In this document: positions 4,594 to 10,290 of the stretch, one piece after another
Position numbering within the stretch: position 1 is the stretch's first letter
Layout: every line of letters begins with the position of its first letter
Assembly: GCA_900759455.1 (NCBI GenBank)
Contig: CAAEVI010000054.1
Coordinates: forward strand, 1-10,290
DNA length: 10,290 nucleotides
Direction: 5' to 3'
Origin: Erysipelotrichaceae bacterium
GTDB lineage: Bacteria > Bacillota_I > Bacilli_A > Erysipelotrichales > Erysipelotrichaceae
Notes under the pieces: model-generated
Database searches by the model: none
Told to the model about the DNA's origin: nothing
The model's input: the letters and a program-made list of their open reading frames with translations, nothing else
Made by a program: the position numbers and the translations under genes

Positions 4594-6570
4594 TTAAGAA
4601 TTGCGCAGTTCGATCAGGATATCGCGCAGCTGTGCCGCACGTTCGAAATCCAGCACGCGTGCTGCTTCCTTCATTTCCTTCTCGATATTCTCCAGCATCT
4701 TTGTCTTGTCCTTCTTCGCCATTTTATTTTTCTTCTTCATGTAAGCCGCTGTCATTTCTTTTGTTTCCTTGCTGCGGACCACATCATGGATCGGCTTGAT
4801 AATGGTCTTCGGCGTAATGCCGTGCTCTTCATTGAATGCCATCTGGATCTCACGGCGTCGTGCAGTTTCATCAAGCGCTTTGCGCATTGACTGCGTGATC
4901 GTATCGGCATACATGATGACTTTTCCCTGGGCATTGCGGGCTGCACGTCCGATGATCTGAATCAAAGAACGTTCGCTGCGCAGGAACCCTTCTTTATCCG
5001 CATCCAGGATCGTAATCAAAGAGACTTCCGGAATATCGAGTCCCTCTCTGAGCAGGTTGATGCCGACAAGCACATCATATTTTCCCTTCCGCAGATCCTG
5101 GATGATTTCCGTACGTTCGATCGTCGTAACTTCATGATGAAGCCACGCCACCTTAAAATCCATATTTTTCAGATAAGCGGTCAGGTCTTCGGCCATCCGC
5201 ACCGTCAGCGTTGTGATCAATGTGCGTTCATTGCGTTCGATCCGTTCGCGGATCTCATCGACCAAATCATCGATCTGTCCTTTTGTCGGACGAACTTCAA
5301 CGATCGGATCCAGAAGACCGGTCGGACGAATGATCTGTTCAATGACCTCGCCGTGTACCTTTTCCAATTCATAATCGCCCGGTGTTGCCGAAACATAAAT
5401 TGCCTGATTGACCATTTTCTCAAATTCCTCGAAACGCAGAGGACGGTTGTCTAAAGCGCTGGGCAGACGAAAGCCGAAGTTGACAAGCGTTTCCTTGCGG
5501 GAACGGTCACCGTTATACATCCCGCGGATCTGCGGAAGGGACACATGGCTCTCATCGACAACGAGCAGAAAATCATCCGGAAAATAATCAAACAATGTAT
5601 ACGGACGTTCCCCCGGTCTGCGGCCGTCGATATGCCGGGAATAGTTTTCAATGCCGGGACATACGCCGAACTGGCGCAGCGCCTCCACATCATAGCGGGT
5701 ACGCTGTTCCAATCGCTGCTTCTCCAGCAGTTTTCCTTCCTGTTCAAAATACTGCAGCCGCTCCTCCAGCTCTTCCTCGATCGTGTCTGCCGCCCGGTTG
5801 ATGATATCCTGGCTGGTGGCATAACCGCTGGCCGGATAAACAACGTAAACAGAATATGCATTTAATGTCTTGCCGCTGAGCGGATCCACCTCACAGATCC
5901 GTTCGATTTCATCATCAAACAATTCGATACGCAGGATGAAAGCATCTGTATGGCCCGGCGCAATCTCGATCACATCGCCGCGGGCCCTGAACGTTCCTCT
6001 GCTCAGATCCATATCGTTCCTAGTGTACTGCTGTGCCACCAGACGCTGCATCAGTTTTTTACGGTCAATGACATCTCCCACATGCAGCGAGAAAAACATA
6101 TCACGGTACTGTTCCGGATTGCTTGCGCCGTAAATACAGGCAACAGAAGCAATGATGATCGTATCTCTTCGTTCCAGGATCGAATTAACGGCAGCCATGC
6201 GCAGCATGTCGAGCTCGATATTTGTCGTTGCATTCTTATCAATATACGTATCAGTATTCGGAAGATATGCCTCCGGCTGATAATAATCGAAATTAGAAAC
6301 AAAATATTCCACGCGGTTATGCGGAAAAAACTCCTTGAATTCCGAATACAGCTGTCCCGCCAGTGTCTTATTGTGGGCAAACACCAGGGTCGGTTTGTTC
6401 ACTCTGGCAATCACATTGGAAATTGTAAATGTTTTTCCCGTACCGGTTGCCCCCAGCAGGACCTGTTCCTTTTTTCCCGCCTGAATTCCCTTGACCAATT
6501 CATCGATGGCCTGCGGCTGATCGCCCTGGGGCTGATAGCCGGAAACCAATTCAAACAGTTTATTCTCCAT
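4594..6570 (-). CDS. uvrB: Excinuclease ABC subunit B
   Basis: The damage-verifying helicase-like subunit of nucleotide excision repair; UvrA loads it onto DNA and it recruits UvrC. The 658 residues match the family. Visible parts are Walker A GATGTGKT (40-47), the beta-hairpin region DYYQPEAYLP (95-104), ASVACIYG (141-148), the DESH box (339-342), VSATPGDYE (393-401), the helicase motifs INLLREGLDIPEVSL (504-518) and QIIGRAARN (538-546), and a C-terminal UVR domain (about 620-655) that contacts UvrC. At the hairpin the common YYDYY is NFDYY. The start codon overlaps the end of the upstream protease gene by 11 bases and has only a weak ribosome binding site, so coupled translation is likely. 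uvrA is not adjacent, unlike many genomes. No LexA-type box is seen upstream. Confidence 0.98.
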   Translation of the reverse strand: MENKLFELVSGYQPQGDQPQAIDELVKGIQAGKKEQVLLGATGTGKTFTISNVIARVNKPTLVFAHNKTLAGQLYSEFKEFFPHNRVEYFVSNFDYYQPEAYLPNTDTYIDKNATTNIELDMLRMAAVNSILERRDTIIIASVACIYGASNPEQYRDMFFSLHVGDVIDRKKLMQRLVAQQYTRNDMDLSRGTFRARGDVIEIAPGHTDAFILRIELFDDEIERICEVDPLSGKTLNAYSVYVVYPASGYATSQDIINRAADTIEEELEERLQYFEQEGKLLEKQRLEQRTRYDVEALRQFGVCPGIENYSRHIDGRRPGERPYTLFDYFPDDFLLVVDESHVSLPQIRGMYNGDRSRKETLVNFGFRLPSALDNRPLRFEEFEKMVNQAIYVSATPGDYELEKVHGEVIEQIIRPTGLLDPIVEVRPTKGQIDDLVDEIRERIERNERTLITTLTVRMAEDLTAYLKNMDFKVAWLHHEVTTIERTEIIQDLRKGKYDVLVGINLLREGLDIPEVSLITILDADKEGFLRSERSLIQIIGRAARNAQGKVIMYADTITQSMRKALDETARRREIQMAFNEEHGITPKTIIKPIHDVVRSKETKEMTAAYMKKKNKMAKKDKTKMLENIEKEMKEAARVLDFERAAQLRDILIELRNS

Positions 6571-8056
6571 TGATGATATCCACTGCCTTTCTTAGCTGAA
6601 CATCCAATTGTTCCTCATTTTCATTCCAGTACAGCGATGCCGCATCCACCAGCTTCTGCGTCGTTTCATTGTCAATCACACCGTCTGCCTCCAGGCCATG
6701 ATCCGACTGAAACTGTCGCAATGCCTCGGCGGACTGTGCGGAAAAATATTCATCGCTGCGGTCGGCCCCATAACCGAGAAAGCGCAAATAGATCTGCACC
6801 GGTTTGGCAATGGCCGCCACCTGATCTTCTTTTACCTCTATTTCCTGAGAATACATCGGCATGGAAACAGATCTCGCTTCATCCAGTGATATCTCCACAT
6901 CCGGTGCGATGCCGACTCCGTTGATCGATTTTCCTTTGCTGGAGAACCATTTTGCACTCGTATATTTCAAAGAGGTCCCATCCGCAAAAGGAACACTGGT
7001 CTGCATGGTTCCTTTTCCATAAGTCGTCTCACCGACCAGTACCACTTTATCCGACAGATTATCGTCCAATGCACTGATCAGTGCTTCCGATGCGGATGCC
7101 GTATTCTGATTCATCAAAATGACAATCTGATCAAATGCAAACGGTTCGTAATCTTCTTCGAGTTTATATTTCTTTCGTTCGCCGCTGCGCTCTTCCGCCT
7201 GGAAAACAACAGTCCCCTTCGGAAGGAAACACTTGGCAATATCCATTGCCGCACTCAGATATCCTCCGCCGTTATCACGCAGATCAAGGATGATCTTAGT
7301 CTCTCCCGCCTGTACAAAACGCTTCAGAGCACTCTCAACATCAGCTCCGCTGTTCTCGGAGAAAGAGGACAGCTGAAGATAGCCGTAGCCATTCTCCTCA
7401 TATGCGATGACAGAGCTGTCCACGACTGCAGGAGTCACCTGCACTTCCAGTTCTCTTCCTTCGCGTTCGATGACCAAAGACACCTCTTTGCCTTCGCTCT
7501 TTGTCAGCATATCTTTTATTTCGTCCTGACTCAGTTCATCACATAAAGATCCTTCAACCTGTACAAGACGGTCTTTACGCTCGATTCCCGCTTTTTGTGC
7601 CGGTGAATTTTCAAATACGTCCGCAACAATATATTCTCCACGGCTGTTTTGATAAAACTGCAGTCCAACGCCGATAAACGTACCTTCCAGCGAGGAGGAG
7701 AAGGTCTGCGCATCTTCCAGGCTCATATATGTCGTATGGATATCCAGATCACTGGACGCCATGCCGGCAATCGCTTTTTCCATCAGCGTCACAGATAAGT
7801 CTTCTATATCTTTACCAAAATACCATTTCTCATTCAGCAGGGAATACACTGTCTCCAGTTTTTCCATCTCCATGGAGTTCTCTGCTCCCGCGGAACCTTT
7901 TCCCATCGCACCGGAAACAAAAAAACCGGCGGCAAAAAACAGCAGACAGCTGCAGATGACAGCCAGCTTTTTACGCCGTTCCCTTTTTTCGGCCGCTATT
8001 TCATCCGGCCATTTATGCCGTTCCAGCTTATAGATCACGGTCCTTTTTTTCGCCAT
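6560..8056 (-). CDS. S41 family C-terminal processing peptidase
   Basis: A membrane-anchored serine protease of the CtpA/CtpB type that acts outside the cell membrane, where it cleaves proteins near their C-termini. Order of parts in 498 residues: a basic cytoplasmic N-terminus; one membrane segment (about 31-50, LAVICSCLLFFAAGFFVSGA); a PDZ domain (about 118-210, with GTFIGVGLQF and SPAQKAGIERKD); and the S41 catalytic core. The core contains LDLRDNGGGYL (257-267), TASASEA (319-325, nucleophile probably Ser323) and YGKGTMQ (346-352, Lys348 and Gln352). A C-terminal peptidoglycan-binding domain of the PG_binding_1 type spans about 418-475. The start at 8056 is chosen because GAGG lies eight bases upstream; GTG 8065 and ATG 8062 are too close to that site. 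The gene follows the ftsX terminator and overlaps uvrB. Bacillus also keeps a Ctp protease near ftsEX, so the placement is conserved in kind. Confidence 0.93.
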   Translation of the reverse strand: MAKKRTVIYKLERHKWPDEIAAEKRERRKKLAVICSCLLFFAAGFFVSGAMGKGSAGAENSMEMEKLETVYSLLNEKWYFGKDIEDLSVTLMEKAIAGMASSDLDIHTTYMSLEDAQTFSSSLEGTFIGVGLQFYQNSRGEYIVADVFENSPAQKAGIERKDRLVQVEGSLCDELSQDEIKDMLTKSEGKEVSLVIEREGRELEVQVTPAVVDSSVIAYEENGYGYLQLSSFSENSGADVESALKRFVQAGETKIILDLRDNGGGYLSAAMDIAKCFLPKGTVVFQAEERSGERKKYKLEEDYEPFAFDQIVILMNQNTASASEALISALDDNLSDKVVLVGETTYGKGTMQTSVPFADGTSLKYTSAKWFSSKGKSINGVGIAPDVEISLDEARSVSMPMYSQEIEVKEDQVAAIAKPVQIYLRFLGYGADRSDEYFSAQSAEALRQFQSDHGLEADGVIDNETTQKLVDAASLYWNENEEQLDVQLRKAVDIINGE

Positions 8057-8085
8057 GTACATCACCTCAAATTATTCCATTAGAC

Positions 8086-8112
8086 ATCATATCACATTTT
8101 TACCAAACTCAA
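8086..8112 (-). promoter_or_regulatory. Extended -10 promoter of the ctp-uvrB unit
   Basis: On the minus strand, TATGAT (8086-8091, five of six matches) is preceded by TGA, giving the TGnTATAAT extended form. A weak -35, TTTGAG or TTGAGT (8107-8113), lies 15-16 bases upstream. It lies between the ftsX terminator and the protease start. Confidence 0.5.
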
Positions 8113-8153
8113 AAGAAAGTATACGGTTTCTCCTTATGGCACCATACCAAAAC

Positions 8154-8184
8154 AAAAAAAGAGAAAACAGAGCACTGTTTTCTC
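8154..8184 (-). terminator. Rho-independent terminator after ftsX
   Basis: Bases 8161-8170 (GAGAAAACAG) pair perfectly with 8175-8184 (CTGTTTTCTC) around a four-base loop. On the minus strand seven T residues follow (8160-8154). The stem begins about 20 bases after the ftsX stop and separates the M23-ftsE-ftsX unit from the protease-uvrB unit. Confidence 0.88.
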
Positions 8185-8204
8185 CATTCGATTGTTTATC
8201 ATAT

Positions 8205-9107
8205 TTAGCGTTTCCAACGCAGGTAGCGGGTCGTAGACACAAAACTTCCTAACAGACCCACGACAACGCCTGCTCCGATCAATCCCAGGCAGACATAGAA
8301 AGTAAACGGCCAGATCGGCTGCAGTGAAAACAGTTCGGTGAACAGACGGCCTCCGATCATATCGTAAAACCAGGAATACCCTGCAACCGTGACGATGCAC
8401 GGCAGCAACGCACCGCCGACACCGATCAAAACTCCCTCGATTTCAAAAGGAACCTTGATGAAATGATTGCTGGCACCGACACTGCGCATGATCGCAATTT
8501 CCTCGCTGCGTGCATATATTGTCGTTTTGATCGTATTTGTGATCAAAAATCCGGTCAGAAAGAACAATAAGACAACGATGACCAGACCTCCCTGACGAAT
8601 CATATCCAGCATGCTGATCAAAGAAGATACGCTGGCCCCGCCGTAAACTGCATCACTGACAATATCAAGGCCGCGGATTTCCTCACATGTCTGTGCAATC
8701 TGATCCGGATCTTCCACGGTAATGAAAAAAGCATTGCTCAAAGGATTTTCCTCGCCACGATAAACCGCAAAAGCTTCGCCTTTCTCCTTGATCATCAGTT
8801 CCAGTTCCTCATCCTTGTCTGACAATATAGCGACCGCCACATTATCTACTTTCTTCAGGACATTGCCCGCTTCTTCGAGTTGCTGTGCTGATTCGATGTC
8901 TGCATCCAGAATCGCATGGATCTGCAGTCCGCTCTCCACATTACCGGCAAACAACGAAACATTGCCGGCCAACAGCAGCGATACCGACAACAGCAGCAGT
9001 GTCACGCTGACGGCAATCGTAGCCGGCAGTGACATAGCCAAATGACGGCCGTAACTGCGAAATGCCTGTCGAATATGATAAGGAAGCATTTTAATTTCCC
9101 TGATCAT
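8205..9107 (-). CDS. ftsX: Cell-division protein FtsX
   Basis: The membrane subunit of FtsEX, an ABC-type complex that does not transport but turns ATP hydrolysis into activation of peptidoglycan hydrolases outside the cell. The 300 residues show the standard layout: cytoplasmic N-terminus, first membrane helix (about 27-48), an extracellular domain (about 50-172, with the NPLSNAFFITVEDP segment typical of the family), then three helices (about 174-193, 224-247 and 268-291). The loop IKTTIYARSEEIAIMRSVGAS (193-213) is the conserved contact to FtsE. The start is uncertain. ATG 9107 overlaps ftsE by 17 bases and has AAGGCGG 11 bases upstream. ATG 9089 follows the ftsE stop by one base with AGGGA seven bases upstream and would give 294 residues. 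The gene ends just before a strong terminator. Confidence 0.95.
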   Translation of the reverse strand: MIREIKMLPYHIRQAFRSYGRHLAMSLPATIAVSVTLLLLSVSLLLAGNVSLFAGNVESGLQIHAILDADIESAQQLEEAGNVLKKVDNVAVAILSDKDEELELMIKEKGEAFAVYRGEENPLSNAFFITVEDPDQIAQTCEEIRGLDIVSDAVYGGASVSSLISMLDMIRQGGLVIVVLLFFLTGFLITNTIKTTIYARSEEIAIMRSVGASNHFIKVPFEIEGVLIGVGGALLPCIVTVAGYSWFYDMIGGRLFTELFSLQPIWPFTFYVCLGLIGAGVVVGLLGSFVSTTRYLRWKR

Positions 9108-9789
9108 ATGTCAGATAACCGCCTTTCATCAAATCCGCTATGATATAGCCTTCCTCCAGTGAAATGGTACGCTTTTTAAAGGAATCGACCAGAGTACTGT
9201 CATGTGTTACCATGACTACGGTCGTGTGCTCGACCTCATTGATTTTTTCCAACAGCTCCATGATCTCCTTGGATTTTTCCGGATCCAGATTTCCTGTCGG
9301 TTCATCGGCGATCAGTACTTTCGGATGATTGGCAATGGCTCTGCCGATAGCCACCCTTTGCTGCTGCCCTCCGGAAAGCTGGCTTGGAAAAGCCTGTGCT
9401 TTGTCACTGAGGGAAACAAGATCCAGAACCTCGCGCACGCGTTTGCGGATCTCCTGTTTTTCCATTCCGATCACTTCAAGTGCAAACGCGATATTCTCGA
9501 AAATAGTCAGTGACGGCAGCAAGCGGAAATTTTGGAACACTACGCCGATATTGCGGCGGTAATAAGGTACCTTACTGTGTTTCAGAGCTCCCACATCGAC
9601 GTCATTGACAATAACTTTTCCTTCATCCGGTATTTCCTCTCCGTCCAACAGCTTGATCAGTGTTGACTTCCCTGAGCCGGTAGGACCGATAATATAGACA
9701 AATTCACCGTCATCGATCGTAAGATTAATATTTTTTAAGGCATGTACGCCGTTCTTATATGATTTTGATACATTTTTTATCTGAATCAT
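9091..9789 (-). CDS. ftsE: Cell-division ATP-binding protein FtsE
   Basis: The cytoplasmic ATPase of the FtsEX complex, which powers FtsX-mediated control of wall hydrolases during division or elongation. All ABC motifs are present in 232 residues: Walker A GPTGSGKST (35-43), Q-loop Gln86 (VVFQNFRLLP), signature LSGGQQQR (138-145), Walker B VLIADEPTGNLD (158-169) and the switch His196 (VTHD). The FQNFRLL segment after the Q-loop is typical of FtsE. The ATG at 9789 is preceded by AGGAAGGAG, which fills the 12-base gap after the M23 peptidase stop, so the genes M23, ftsE and ftsX look co-transcribed. Confidence 0.97.
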   Translation of the reverse strand: MIQIKNVSKSYKNGVHALKNINLTIDDGEFVYIIGPTGSGKSTLIKLLDGEEIPDEGKVIVNDVDVGALKHSKVPYYRRNIGVVFQNFRLLPSLTIFENIAFALEVIGMEKQEIRKRVREVLDLVSLSDKAQAFPSQLSGGQQQRVAIGRAIANHPKVLIADEPTGNLDPEKSKEIMELLEKINEVEHTTVVMVTHDSTLVDSFKKRTISLEEGYIIADLMKGGYLTYDQGN

Positions 9790-9801
9790 GGTTGCTCCTT
9801 C

Positions 9802-10290
9802 CTAGCCGATCAGTGTCTCCGGACGTTCACGGCACGGAGTGCTGCCTTTAGAATCACATCCGGTTGCCGGTGAACTCCAGCCGCATCCCCATGAGAAATC
9901 AGCTGTTCTTGAGAACTGAGCTGCGGCTTCTGTAATTGACATACTTCCCAGATTGATGATTTCAATGTGACAATGCGGACCGCTGGAATTTCCGGCATTT
10001 CCGGTCAGTCCCAGCAATTGTCCCTGTGAAACAGACTGGCCGACCGAAACCGTCATGCCTTCCTGTGACATATGGAAGAACGAAACAAAGTAAGTTGTTC
10101 CCTTTACATTGACCAGGACAGCGATATCATTTCCCGCTCCCGCCGGATAGCCGCTCCAGTTACCCAGATAACCGCTGTTGCTTCCGACCGGATTGGCTAC
10201 CCATACAACGAGGCCGTCCGCCGGTGCATAGATCGGTGTTCCGATCGAAACGGCACGATCTACGCCGAGATGAACACCGCCGCCAGGGTA
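9802..10290 (-). CDS. M23 (LytM) metallopeptidase, C-terminal part
   Basis: A peptidoglycan endopeptidase, cut by the window edge; 162 residues up to the stop are visible and the frame stays open to base 10290. Read from the edge inward, the sequence begins YPGGGVHLGVDRAV, giving the first zinc ligands (HLGVD), then IYAPADGLVV. FVSFFHMSQEGMTVSVGQSV follows, with the LytM-type middle histidine, and SGPHCHIEI supplies the HxH motif. The active site therefore looks complete, unlike catalytically dead EnvC-type activators. After the domain comes a tail with three cysteines (WGCGWSSPATGC, then TPCRERPE). It lies 12 bases upstream of ftsE, and M23 or NlpC/P60 hydrolases are the known clients of FtsEX, so it is a likely partner. 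N-terminal signal peptide or coiled coil, if any, would be beyond the window. Confidence 0.9.
   Translation of the reverse strand, partial: YPGGGVHLGVDRAVSIGTPIYAPADGLVVWVANPVGSNSGYLGNWSGYPAGAGNDIAVLVNVKGTTYFVSFFHMSQEGMTVSVGQSVSQGQLLGLTGNAGNSSGPHCHIEIINLGSMSITEAAAQFSRTADFSWGCGWSSPATGCDSKGSTPCRERPETLIG

Noticed and set aside
8066..8153. A possible LexA/SOS box controlling uvrB.
   Set aside because: No CGAAC-N4-GTTCG-like sequence was found between the ftsX terminator and the protease gene, nor just before uvrB.
1..10290. CRISPR arrays, tRNA or rRNA genes, riboswitches, defence or toxin-antitoxin systems.
   Set aside because: No regularly spaced repeats, RNA gene signatures or recognisable defence proteins were seen; apart from the IS the region is housekeeping genes.

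Overview
The window looks like a low- to mid-GC Bacillota chromosome, most likely a member of the Erysipelotrichaceae or close kin. This is inferred from the style of the UvrB, FtsX, Ung and transposase proteins, the strong AGGAGG-type ribosome binding sites and the Rho-independent terminators; no 16S or other marker is present. Apart from an insertion sequence at the left edge, every gene lies on the minus strand, so the host genes read from right to left.

Region 1 (about 6-1900) is an IS3-family insertion sequence. It has orfA (HTH plus leucine zipper), orfB (DDE integrase) one frame back, and a T TTA AAA slippery site that would fuse them. Imperfect terminal repeats are proposed at 6-27 and 1879-1900. 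The right repeat carries an outward consensus -35 (TTGACA). An unrecognised 89-codon gene runs antisense between orfB and the right end. It has a perfect AGGAGG that is buried in a strong hairpin. A terminator-like hairpin also sits between the left end and orfA.

Region 2 (1931-3888) is a two-gene unit, ung-folC: uracil-DNA glycosylase, then folylpolyglutamate/dihydrofolate synthase. The stop and start codons overlap (TAATG). A good sigma-A-type promoter and a palindrome lie in front of ung. The IS lies about 30 bases past the folC stop.

Region 3 (3895-8112) is a transcription unit of an S41 C-terminal processing peptidase, uvrB and an EcsC-like protein. It has a plausible extended -10 promoter at its start and a terminator that overlaps the last codons of the EcsC-like gene.

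Region 4 (8154-10290) holds an M23 (LytM) peptidase that enters from the right edge, then ftsE and ftsX, closed by a strong terminator. FtsEX is a cell-division ABC-type complex that controls peptidoglycan hydrolases across the membrane. The linked M23 enzyme, with its zinc ligands intact, is the obvious candidate partner, and the adjacent S41 protease may process envelope proteins. The host part is ordinary housekeeping: cell-wall remodelling, DNA repair and folate metabolism. The less ordinary content is in the insertion sequence, with its antisense passenger gene and its apparent safeguards against read-through transcription.
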